A DNA stretch of 46,353 nucleotides from a virus: positions 1-46,353 of IMG/VR virus record IMGVR_UViG_3300048839_001136; one strand, written 5' to 3'. Shown one piece after another: positions 39,437 to 46,303 of the stretch. A model generated the notes under the pieces. That model had not been told where the DNA came from, did no database searches, and saw only the letters and a program-made list of their open reading frames with translations. Position numbers and translations under genes: made by a program. Each line of letters opens with the position of its first letter. The first letter of the stretch is position 1.

Positions 39437-40036
39437 ATGACGCAACAGCTTTACATCACGAGCGCGCGCGTTTCCTTCGCGAACGGCCTGTTCGAGCCCG
39501 CCTCCGTCGAGCCGGGGCAGAAGGAAAAGTACGGGGCCGACTTCATCTTGCAGCCGGACTCGAAGGTGTTCACCATCGCGGCCGACGGCAAGAGGGTTCC
39601 GACCACGCTGAATGACGCCCAGCTGAAGGTCGCCGACGAGGCCTGGAAAGGCAAGGGCGCCGCGATGCTGGCCGCGCTGGAACCCAGCAAGAAGGCAATC
39701 CGCAACGGCGACCTTCGGGTGAACAAGAACGGCGATGTCTACGACGGCTACGCCGGCAACACCTACATCACGGCAAAGACCACGATCCGTCCCCTTGTGA
39801 TCGACTCCGACAAGTCGCCCCTGACCCAGGCCGACGGCCGTGTCTACAGCGGCTGCTATGTCAACGTCCGGCTGGACCTGTACGCCAACACCGCACCCTC
39901 CAAGAAAGGGGTGTTTGCGGGGCTGAAGGGGGTCCAGTTCGTGAGGGACGGGGACGCCTTCGGCGGCGGGTCGCCGGCACGGGTCGACGAGTTCGACGAA
40001 GTGAGCGAGGGTGCCGAGGCCGACGACATCGCGTGA
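39437..40036 (+). CDS. Enc34-like single-stranded DNA-binding protein (DUF2815)
   Basis: The protein has 199 residues, opening TQQLYITSARVSFANGLFEP, with EKYGADFILQPDSKVF and GNTYITAKTTIRPLVIDSDK, and ending acidic (EFDEVSEGAEADDI). This is the DUF2815/Enc34 OB-fold ssDNA-binding family; the acidic tail would interact with the polymerase or helicase as in other SSBs. It lies between the DUF2800 nuclease and the DNA polymerase, its usual place. The ATG has no strong ribosome site (GAG only), so it may depend on coupling or the leader. Confidence 0.9.
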   Translation: MTQQLYITSARVSFANGLFEPASVEPGQKEKYGADFILQPDSKVFTIAADGKRVPTTLNDAQLKVADEAWKGKGAAMLAALEPSKKAIRNGDLRVNKNGDVYDGYAGNTYITAKTTIRPLVIDSDKSPLTQADGRVYSGCYVNVRLDLYANTAPSKKGVFAGLKGVQFVRDGDAFGGGSPARVDEFDEVSEGAEADDIA

Positions 40037-40183
40037 CCACCCTGGCGGGCCGGGGCCTCCTTGCCCTCGCCTGGCCCCACGAGGAACTAAGCCCGTCCAC
40101 GCGGCAGCCGCCGGCCCGCATGCTTTTCTCCGCCGGCTGCGACGCGACCCCCTGCCGCCCCGGGGCAACGACGAAGGCAGACG

Positions 40184-42298
40184 ATGGACGGGAAAGGGGC
40201 CAACCTCTTGCAAACGACCCTCTGGCTCGATACCGAAACGTACAGCGAGTGCGACCTGCCGACAGCAGGGCACTATGCCTACGCGGAGCACCCGAGCACT
40301 GAAATCATCGTCGTTCAGTGGGCAGTGGGCGACGAGAACCCGGTCGTGTTCGACTGCACCGAGCCTTTGCGCCCGCGCCCGCCGGCACTGATCAAGCTGC
40401 TGGAAGACCCTACGGTACTGGTCTACGCCCACAACGCCCCGTTCGACCGTGCGGTGCTGCGGGAGTGCTGGGGGGTCGACATCCCACTGGAGCGGTGGCG
40501 GTGCAGCATGGTGCAGGCCCTCTCGCACGGGCTGCCCGGGGGTCTCGACAAGATCGGGGCCGCCCTCGGGGTCCCGGTCGACCACCTGAAGGACGACCGT
40601 GGCCGACGGCTGATTCAGCTATTCTGCAAACCCCGCCCGAAGAACATGAAGGTTCGGCGGGCTACCCGCGAGACCAACCCGGCTGAGTGGGCCGAGTTCC
40701 TGGAATATAGCCGGCAGGACATCGTAGCGCTCCGCGCAATCGTAAAGCGGATGCCGACCTGGAACTTCCGCGAGCCCGATCAGGCCCTCTGGCGGCTCGA
40801 CCAGCGGATGAACGACCGCGGTTTCGCGGTTGACCTCGACTTCGCGCGGGCCGCGGTCGAAGCAGCGAAGGCTGAGCAAGATCGGCTAGCCGCAGAAATG
40901 AGGGAAGCGACCGATGGGGCTTTGTCAGGCCCCAGCAAGCGCGACGGGTTGCTCTTCTACGTCCTGGCCGAGCACGGGGTCCCCCTCCCTGACATGCGTG
41001 CGGATACCCTCCGCCGGCGGGCGGAGGACCCCGAGCTCCCCGATGGCGTTCGAGTGCTGCTGAACCTGAGGCTGGAGTCGACGAAGACCAGTACCAGCAA
41101 GTACAAGCGGGTGCTGTCTGGCGCCTCCGGCGACGGCCGAATGCATGGTGGCACCCAGTTCCGGGGGGCCCACCGAACCGGCCGGTGGGCTGGCCGCGGG
41201 CTGCAACCACAGAACTTCCCCCGACCCACCCCAGGGCTGAAGAGGGCCGACATCGCGGCCGCGATCGAGGCGATCCGATGCGGGGCCGCCGGCCTCGTGC
41301 TTGACAACGTGATGCGGTGGCTGGCAGACGCTGTCCGGGGGGTGATCGTAGCGCCACCGGGCAAGAAGCTGGTTGTGGCCGACCTCTCGAACATCGAAGG
41401 CAGAGGTCTGGCTGAGCTTGCGGGGGAAGCCTGGAAACTGGACGCGTTTCGGGCGTTCGATGCCGGGGCGGGGCCGGACCTCTACAAGGTTGCCTACGGA
41501 CGCGCCTTCGGCGTCCCAGCAGAAGGAGTAACAAAAGACCAGCGCCAGATCGGCAAGGTCCAGGAGCTTGCCCTCGGCTACGAAGGCGGGGTCGGTGCGT
41601 TTCTGACCTTTGCGGCGGTCTACGGCATGGACCTGGATGCGATGGCCGACGCCGTCTGGATGACTGCATCGACTGATGCCATCGCAGAAGCGGGCGAGAC
41701 CCTGGCGTGGGCCAAGAGAAAACACCGCAGCACGTTCGGGCTGTCTGACAAGGCCTACATCGCATGCGAAGTGCTGAAAGCGTCCTGGCGGGCGGCCCAC
41801 CCCGCCACCGTGGCTCTGTGGGCCCGGATGAAAGAAGCCTACAGGCAGGCGACACTGGTTCCCGGTGTCACTCTGGAAATTGGCGCAAAGCTGAAGATAC
41901 GGCGGGACAAGAACTGGCTCAGGCTGAAGCTGCCGTCGGGCAGGTACCTCTGTTACATCGCGCCCCAGGTCCACGAAGACGGCTCGATCAGCTACCTGGG
42001 GGTCAACCAGTACACCCGCCAATGGGGCCGGATCAAGACCTACGGCGGGAAGCTGGCCGAGAACGCAACCCAGGCGTGGGCTTGCGACGTGATGGCGCAC
42101 AACCTGCCGGCGCTTGAAGGTGCCGGTTACCTTCCGGTCCTGACCGTCCACGACGAGGTGCTGGCCGAAACGCCAGACACCGACAACTACACCGCCGGGA
42201 GGATGGCCGAGCTGCTAGCCACCACACCCCCGTGGGGCAGGGGCTGCCCGCTCGCCGCCGCGGGGTTCGAGGCCCACCGGTACGGCAAGGAAGATTGA
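40184..42298 (+). CDS. Family A DNA polymerase with 3'-5' exonuclease
   Basis: The protein has 704 residues. The proofreading domain has ExoI DTE (LWLDTETYS, near residue 16), ExoII HNAPFD (near 85) and ExoIII YSRQD (near 183). The polymerase domain has motif A VADLSNIEGRGLAELAG (Asp near 399), motif B KDQRQIGKVQELALGYEGG and motif C VHDE (near 655). It resembles polymerases of podoviruses that replicate without a host Pol III core. The start is ATG with GAAGG upstream; a 147-base region before it has no clear gene. It replicates the phage DNA with the primase-helicase and SSB. Confidence 0.94.
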   Translation: MDGKGANLLQTTLWLDTETYSECDLPTAGHYAYAEHPSTEIIVVQWAVGDENPVVFDCTEPLRPRPPALIKLLEDPTVLVYAHNAPFDRAVLRECWGVDIPLERWRCSMVQALSHGLPGGLDKIGAALGVPVDHLKDDRGRRLIQLFCKPRPKNMKVRRATRETNPAEWAEFLEYSRQDIVALRAIVKRMPTWNFREPDQALWRLDQRMNDRGFAVDLDFARAAVEAAKAEQDRLAAEMREATDGALSGPSKRDGLLFYVLAEHGVPLPDMRADTLRRRAEDPELPDGVRVLLNLRLESTKTSTSKYKRVLSGASGDGRMHGGTQFRGAHRTGRWAGRGLQPQNFPRPTPGLKRADIAAAIEAIRCGAAGLVLDNVMRWLADAVRGVIVAPPGKKLVVADLSNIEGRGLAELAGEAWKLDAFRAFDAGAGPDLYKVAYGRAFGVPAEGVTKDQRQIGKVQELALGYEGGVGAFLTFAAVYGMDLDAMADAVWMTASTDAIAEAGETLAWAKRKHRSTFGLSDKAYIACEVLKASWRAAHPATVALWARMKEAYRQATLVPGVTLEIGAKLKIRRDKNWLRLKLPSGRYLCYIAPQVHEDGSISYLGVNQYTRQWGRIKTYGGKLAENATQAWACDVMAHNLPALEGAGYLPVLTVHDEVLAETPDTDNYTAGRMAELLATTPPWGRGCPLAAAGFEAHRYGKED

Positions 42299-42299
42299 C

Positions 42300-42569
42300 A
42301 TGCTGGAAAGCACGATCGAACAGTATCTTGTCCGGCAGGTCCGGGCCAGGGGCGGCGATGCCCGCAAAGTACACTGGATCGGCCGCAGAGGCGCCCCGGA
42401 CAGAATGGTGCTGCGGAAGTACCGGGTGCCTTGTTTCGTCGAACTGAAGGCCCCTGGGCAGCAGCTACGGCCAGACCAGGCACGCGAGATCGCACTCCTT
42501 CGGTCATACGGGGTCGAAGTGCACGTGATCGACTCCCTCGAAGGGGTAGACGCCCTGCTGTCGTCATGA
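42300..42569 (+). CDS. VRR-NUC domain nuclease
   Basis: This 89-residue protein is a minimal VRR-NUC (PD-(D/E)XK) domain: GGDARKVHWIGRRGAPDRMVL with Asp34, then CFVELKAPGQQLRPDQ with Glu48 and Lys50, and a C-terminal helix. Stand-alone VRR-NUC proteins sit between polymerase and helicase genes in many phages and may cleave branched DNA. The start is one base after the polymerase stop, and the end overlaps the helicase start (ATGA), a tight operon. Confidence 0.9.
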   Translation: MLESTIEQYLVRQVRARGGDARKVHWIGRRGAPDRMVLRKYRVPCFVELKAPGQQLRPDQAREIALLRSYGVEVHVIDSLEGVDALLSS

Positions 42570-43936
42570 AGTTCTACCACCCCCACGACTATCAGCGGGC
42601 GATCACCTCCTGGATCGTCGACCACGACCGCTGCAACGTGTGTTCGGGGATGGGCACCGGCAAGACAGGCGCGACTCTCGCAGCGCTGCAGGCGCTCAAC
42701 ATGGTTGCGAACCCGTTCCCTGCGTTGGTGCTGGCCCCGCTCCGGGTCGCACGGACAACCTGGCCGGGAGAGTGCCGGAAGTGGGCAACCTTCAACCAGT
42801 TGACGCTGCTCGACTGGTCTGGCTCATCCCGGTTCCCGACAGGGACCCCGGACATCGTGGCTGTGAACTACGACAACGTGGCCGCCCTCGTCGCCCAGCG
42901 GCCGGACTGGCCCTGGCGAACGGTCATCGCGGACGAATCCACCAGGCTGAAGTCGTTCCGGCTGAAGCAAGGTGGCAAGCGCGCAAGTGCGCTCGGGAAG
43001 GTCGCCCACAAGCACACCCGCCGGTGGGTCAACCTGACCGGCACCCCTGCCCCGAACGGGCTGATCGACCTCTGGGGGCAGCAATGGTTTGTCGACGCCG
43101 GCCAAAGGCTCGGTCGCAGTTTCGACGCTTTCGAGCGACGATGGTTTGCCTGGCGCCGGCATGACGACGACAACCCATACGCGAGGACCCGGTTCCTGCT
43201 GCCGGGGGCGGCGGAGCAGATCTACCAGAAGTTGTCGGACTGCACAATCACGGTCCGGGCCGAGGATTTCATGGATCTCCCGCCCCTGGTCGAGAACGTC
43301 GTGCCGGTCGAGCTCCCGCCGAAAGCGCGGAAGCACTACCGCGAGCTGGAGAGGGAGCTGTTCACGCAGCTAGAAGGCCACGAGATCATGGCCGCGAACG
43401 CTGCAGCGAAGACGATGAAGTGCCTACAGGCCGCGAACGGGGCGCTCTACATCAACCCGGAAGGCGATTGGAAAGGGCTTCATGACGAGAAGATCGAGGC
43501 CCTCGGGTCGATTCTGGAAGAGGCCGCCGGCGCCCCGGTCCTGGTGGCCTACCATTTCAAGAGCGACCTGGAACGAATCCAGCGGGCGTTCCCTTTCGCT
43601 CGGACCTTGGGTGCTGACGGTACTGCGATCGAAGAGTGGAACGCCGGGCGAATACCTCTCCTGCTGGTACATCCTGCTTCGGCGGGGCATGGTCTCAACC
43701 TACAGGATGGCGGCAACATCCTCGCGTTCTTCGGGCTCTGGTGGGACCTCGAACAGCACCAGCAAGTGATCGAGCGGATCGGGCCCACAAGGCAGCTCCA
43801 GTCCGGCCGCAGGAGAAGCACCTACGTGCACTACATCGTGGCCGAGGGCACCGTCGACGAGATCGTGCTCAAGCGGCTAAAGACCAAGAAGGCGGTCCAG
43901 GACCTGCTACTCGAAGCAATGAAGGAGAACCAATGA
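42566..43936 (+). CDS. SNF2-family DEAD-like helicase
   Basis: This 456-residue protein starts KFYHPHDYQRAITSWIVDHDRCNVCSGMGTGKTGATLAALQAL with Walker A (GMGTGKTG, about 28-36) and a DEST box near 123. A C-terminal helicase lobe follows with LVAYHFKSDLERIQRAF, the segment PLLLVHPASAGHGLNLQDGGN and QQVIERIGPTRQLQSGRRRS (motif VI). These are phage SNF2/DEAD helicases with ATPase-driven DNA translocation, likely helping fork progress. I start it at ATG 42566, which overlaps the previous stop; an upstream extension would run into the previous gene in a shifted frame. Confidence 0.93.
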   Translation: MKFYHPHDYQRAITSWIVDHDRCNVCSGMGTGKTGATLAALQALNMVANPFPALVLAPLRVARTTWPGECRKWATFNQLTLLDWSGSSRFPTGTPDIVAVNYDNVAALVAQRPDWPWRTVIADESTRLKSFRLKQGGKRASALGKVAHKHTRRWVNLTGTPAPNGLIDLWGQQWFVDAGQRLGRSFDAFERRWFAWRRHDDDNPYARTRFLLPGAAEQIYQKLSDCTITVRAEDFMDLPPLVENVVPVELPPKARKHYRELERELFTQLEGHEIMAANAAAKTMKCLQAANGALYINPEGDWKGLHDEKIEALGSILEEAAGAPVLVAYHFKSDLERIQRAFPFARTLGADGTAIEEWNAGRIPLLLVHPASAGHGLNLQDGGNILAFFGLWWDLEQHQQVIERIGPTRQLQSGRRRSTYVHYIVAEGTVDEIVLKRLKTKKAVQDLLLEAMKENQ

Positions 43937-44412
43937 ACAACCTGTCGGCCCAGCAGCGCCGGGTCGTGGATCTTGTCGCCGCCAGCGGCAGCGAAGGGAT
44001 GTCGAAGGCGGAACTGTGCCTCGCCTTGAACGTCTACATCGGGACGCTGGAAACCTATCTCGCGGGGCTGGTGCCTGGCCGCCTGGCGGTGAACGACCCA
44101 CGACCCGGCGGCAAGCGGCAAACACGGCGGTACTACCAGCCCGGGTGCGAGCCTTCACCGCAACCGAAAGCAAAGGCAAAGGCAAAGGCGAAGAAGCCGG
44201 CGCCCGTCTTTGCCCGCGTGCGGACGACGACAATCCGCGACCTTCAGAAATCGATCACCCGTGACGAACCCGTGATCGTGCCGCCGCACGTCAAGCCAGT
44301 GACGAAGCAGAACTACATCGGCGATACCCGCTACCTGGTAACGGATGCGCCGCGCGTCATCGATGCGCGTGACTGCCGGCCATGGGCAGTGGCTGCGGCG
44401 CGGGCGGCCTGA
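43933..44412 (+). CDS. Winged-helix protein of the replication block
   Basis: The protein has 159 residues. The N-terminus (NNLSAQQRRVVDLVAASGSEGMSKAELCLALNVYIGTLETYLAGLVPGRLAVNDPRP) is a winged helix-turn-helix. A lysine-rich linker (KAKAKAKAKK) and a C-terminal region (ITRDEPVIVPPHVKPVTKQNYIGDTRYLVTDAPRVIDARDCRPW) complete it. It may bind DNA with the helicase. The ATG overlaps the helicase stop. It closes the tightly spaced replication operon; after it the spacing and base composition change. Confidence 0.78.
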   Translation: MNNLSAQQRRVVDLVAASGSEGMSKAELCLALNVYIGTLETYLAGLVPGRLAVNDPRPGGKRQTRRYYQPGCEPSPQPKAKAKAKAKKPAPVFARVRTTTIRDLQKSITRDEPVIVPPHVKPVTKQNYIGDTRYLVTDAPRVIDARDCRPWAVAAARAA

Positions 44413-44440
44413 CGCAGAAAAGAAAACCCAGGGGGCAAGG

Positions 44441-44482
44441 ATGAGTGACACGCCAACACGGCGCCTGAAGGACGAGGCATGA
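44441..44482 (+). CDS. Possible leader mini-gene (13 residues)
   Basis: ATG 44441 has GGGGGCAAGG upstream and the frame (SDTPTRRLKDEA) runs into the next start through an ATGA overlap. This layout could be a translation leader for the next gene. It is too short to judge; it may also be chance. Confidence 0.3.
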   Translation: MSDTPTRRLKDEA

Positions 44483-44649
44483 CCACCCTACTCGACGCAG
44501 CACGGCAGGCGCTGGCAGCTTTGGAGTACATGTACCACACCGCCGACCCCGGGCCTGCCCGGGACGTTTCGATGGAGGCGCTCGACGCGCTGCGCACCGC
44601 CATCGCGGAGGCGGAGCGAGCGCATGGAATCGGAGACAGCAATGAGTGA
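44479..44649 (+). CDS. Small helical protein
   Basis: This 56-residue protein (TTLLDAARQALAALEYMYHTADPGPARDVSMEALDALRTAIAEAERAHGIGDSNE) has a helix-loop-helix pattern found at the start of many small phage proteins (ALEAL ... ALRxAI). It overlaps the previous mini-gene and the following gene, typical of coupled small genes. A similar pattern recurs in the gene at 45618. The function is unknown. Confidence 0.6.
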   Translation: MTTLLDAARQALAALEYMYHTADPGPARDVSMEALDALRTAIAEAERAHGIGDSNE

Positions 44650-44971
44650 CCTTGTGAAACTCGCCCGCCAGCGCATTGACAACGACCAGCGCACACACTG
44701 GGATGGCTGCGAACGCAGCCATCGTGAGTGCCTGATCCAGCGTATGGCAGACGAGATCGAGCGGCTACGCGCTACGCTTGAGCGCCAGCAGATCAGCTAT
44801 GAGCGTGAACGACAACTCGATCAGGAGGAGACCGAGCGTCTACGCGCACAGATCGCCGATGCTGAGGTCCTCGCAGAGTACGGCCGCGATGACGGCCTGC
44901 GCGACCGGGTGTACGTGGGCGCATGGCTCTCCCCGGGCGACCGCATCGTTGTGCGGCACCGCGAGAAGTGA
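44642..44971 (+). CDS. Coiled-coil protein with a shared C-terminal module
   Basis: This 109-residue protein starts at ATG 44642, with CGGAGA upstream and an overlap with the previous stop. The centre (about 35-82) is a charged coiled coil (MADEIERLRATLERQQISYERERQLDQEETERLRAQIADAEVLAEY). It ends GRDDGLRDRVYVGAWLSPGDRIVVRHREK. That C-terminal element (DGxRxxVxVGxWLxPGxxV) also ends the protein at 45618, so these are modular relatives. The function is unknown. Confidence 0.68.
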   Translation: MSDLVKLARQRIDNDQRTHWDGCERSHRECLIQRMADEIERLRATLERQQISYERERQLDQEETERLRAQIADAEVLAEYGRDDGLRDRVYVGAWLSPGDRIVVRHREK

Positions 44972-44994
44972 CGGATTAGCGGTGAGGAATGAAA

Positions 44995-45219
44995 ATGGAC
45001 AAAGACACCACACCACTTACCTTCGGTAAATACAAGGGCAAGACACCGCAAGAAGTTGCGGAGATCGACGGAAGCTACGTCATTTGGATGTTCGAGAACG
45101 TGACTCCAACTCCGTGCAGCAAAGAACTTGCGGAATCTTGTGAGGCTGACGAGCGAGAAGACGATGAAGAATGGGCCGCTGGTGCGCAGTACGGTATCGA
45201 CGGATGGGATAACTGGTGA
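44995..45219 (+). CDS. ExoX C-terminal-like small protein
   Basis: The protein has 74 residues from the second ATG (44995), six bases after a GAGGA ribosome sequence; the first ATG at 44989 abuts it. The sequence DKDTTPLTFGKYKGKTPQEVAEIDGSYVIWMFENV is the putative quorum-sensing-regulated/ExoX C-terminal pattern (LTFGKYKGKTP, a fork-head-like fragment without the nuclease). It ends very acidic (CEADEREDDEEW). The DNA is less GC-rich (48% in 45001-45060). The stop lies in an inverted repeat that resembles an attC site. It may be a cassette-borne gene. Confidence 0.75.
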   Translation: MDKDTTPLTFGKYKGKTPQEVAEIDGSYVIWMFENVTPTPCSKELAESCEADEREDDEEWAAGAQYGIDGWDNW

Positions 45220-45253
45220 CGCTGGCGGTACCCGGCGTAATGACGGGTTATCC
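45207..45253 (+). repeat. attC-like inverted repeat (weak candidate)
   Basis: GGATAAC (45207-45213) and GTTATCC (45247-45253) are perfect inverted partners. Inside lies ACGCTGG against CCGGCGT, with unpaired bases in between, the two-box layout of integron attC sites. At 47 bases it is shorter than usual and the outer boxes deviate from the RYYYAAC/GTTRRRY consensus. The stop of the ExoX-like gene lies within it. A simple hairpin is an alternative. Confidence 0.35.
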
Positions 45254-45273
45254 GTCGTAACAGGAGCGAGCGA

Positions 45274-45621
45274 ATGGTGAAACTGACAGGCAGCGAGTGG
45301 AATCGCTTTTACAACGACGCGGGGGCTTGGCCGGATGGCGCATGGCACGAAGACGAGGAAATCACCGTGGACGGCAAAACGGCCGGTGATGACCTCGACC
45401 TTTCGGCCGTGCCGGATGGGGCAATGCTGACCGTGGAGGGTGGTGTGGTGTACCTGACCGAAGACGCGGACTACGGCCCGTCTCTGGAAGCGCACTTCAA
45501 GCGTTGGCGCAAGCGGCAGACGACAACCGTGCTTGTCGTGGAAGTGCCGCACGAAGCCGTCAAAGTCGTGCGCGCTGCGATTGCTGCTGCTGGCGGCAAG
45601 GTAATTCGAGACAAGGAATGA
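45274..45621 (+). CDS. Small phage/plasmid-type protein, unknown
   Basis: This 115-residue protein opens VKLTGSEWNRFYNDAGAWPDGAWHEDEEITVDG and continues DDLDLSAVPDGAMLTVEGGVVYL. The C-terminal half (TTTVLVVEVPHEAVKVVRAAIAAAGGKVI) is a separate alpha/beta unit. The first domain is common in phage and mobile DNA small proteins. AGGAG before ATG is clear. It overlaps the next ATG (ATGA). The function is unknown. Confidence 0.72.
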   Translation: MVKLTGSEWNRFYNDAGAWPDGAWHEDEEITVDGKTAGDDLDLSAVPDGAMLTVEGGVVYLTEDADYGPSLEAHFKRWRKRQTTTVLVVEVPHEAVKVVRAAIAAAGGKVIRDKE

Positions 45622-45926
45622 CCGCTGCAGAAACTATGCGAGTTGCTCTGCTGGCGCTGGAAGACGCCGCGAGCGTGCTAGGCACTTCCTGGGCTGACTC
45701 TGTGGCGCACAAGCCGATTGCTGCGCTACGGGCGGCGCTTGATGCTACTGACGACGACGTTGATGTGCTTGCCTCGTACAGCCGAACCGATGGCCGGCGC
45801 GAGTGGGTCAATGTCGGGACATGGCTGCGGCCTGGCGAGGTGGTGGCGCGCATGGCAGACCCGCGGCCTAACGTTCGAGCTAAGCGGGGCCAAACGGCGC
45901 CGCACAACCAAGGAGAAACGCAATGA
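45618..45926 (+). CDS. Small protein with shared N- and C-terminal modules
   Basis: The protein has 102 residues. The N-terminus (TAAETMRVALLALEDAASVLGTSWADSVAHKPIAALRAALDA) is the small helix-loop-helix module also seen at 44479. The end (ASYSRTDGRREWVNVGTWLRPGEVVARMADPRP) repeats the C-terminal module of 44642. The last 20 residues (RPNVRAKRGQTAPHNQGETQ) are read through an attC-like site and are probably not conserved. The ATG overlaps the previous stop and the stop overlaps the next ATG. Confidence 0.62.
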   Translation: MTAAETMRVALLALEDAASVLGTSWADSVAHKPIAALRAALDATDDDVDVLASYSRTDGRREWVNVGTWLRPGEVVARMADPRPNVRAKRGQTAPHNQGETQ

Positions 45927-45968
45927 ACTCACCCGCCGTTTGGACTCCGCTTGAGCGAGGGGTTAGGC
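45866..45968 (+). other. attC-like integron recombination site
   Basis: GCCTAAC (45866-45872) and GTTAGGC (45962-45968) are perfect inverted boxes with the attC consensus (RYYYAAC / GTTRRRY). Inside them, TTCGAGCTAAGCGG faces CCGCTTGAGCGAG with a few mismatched bases, then CCAAACGGC faces GCCGTTTGG (9 bp). This is the folded two-box stem of integron attC sites with unpaired spacers, and the box sequences resemble those of pseudomonad/xanthomonad arrays. A cassette boundary would lie between G and TT of GTTAGGC. Confidence 0.75.
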
Positions 45969-46228
45969 GCCTGCTCGCATGGTGGCGAGCCGCTGGCCCC
46001 GACATGGCGACGCCGAGCGGAGGCTACGAAGCCGAGCCCGAAGAAGACCGCATCGAGGCCGCGTACTGGCGATTCGACGCGCGGCACAAGGGCTACGGCA
46101 AGTGGAAGGCCGCGCCGATGAGTGAGCGCGACGCCTTCAAGGCCGAGATGCGCAACGCGCTGGCCGCCGAGAAAACGCGGGCACAGATGCGGCTGGTGGC
46201 GCATGGCTGGCGTCGCCCTGGCGCCTAA
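45923..46228 (+). CDS. Cassette-type small protein, unknown
   Basis: The protein has 101 residues from ATG 45923 (coupled by ATGA). The first 13 codons lie within the attC-like site, so an internal ATG at 46004 (ATPSGGYEAEPEEDRIEAAYWRFDARHKGYGKWKAAPMSERDAFKAEMRNAL) is the better start if the DNA is a separate cassette. The stop TAA falls in the first box of the next attC-like site, as usual for cassette genes. The helical, charged body has no family I recognise. Confidence 0.6.
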   Translation: MNSPAVWTPLERGVRRLLAWWRAAGPDMATPSGGYEAEPEEDRIEAAYWRFDARHKGYGKWKAAPMSERDAFKAEMRNALAAEKTRAQMRLVAHGWRRPGA

Positions 46229-46278
46229 CACCTGAAATCACGCGCGCCGAAGGCGTCGCGTGCATTGAATAGTTATGC
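46223..46278 (+). other. attC-like integron recombination site
   Basis: GCCTAAC (46223-46229) and GTTATGC (46272-46278; one mismatch) are the outer boxes. Inside, ATCACGCGCGCC faces GGCGTCGCGTGCAT, paired except for two extra bases, closed by a GAA loop. Extra unpaired bases on one arm mark attC polarity. At 56 bases it is at the short end of known sites. The gene upstream ends inside its first box. Confidence 0.7.
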
Positions 46279-46303
46279 GGCTCTGGCCGCGACGGAGAGG
46301 AAG

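Noticed and set aside
40033-40302. 89-codon frame before and into the polymerase
   Set aside because: It overlaps the polymerase start by 119 bases and shows no family pattern.
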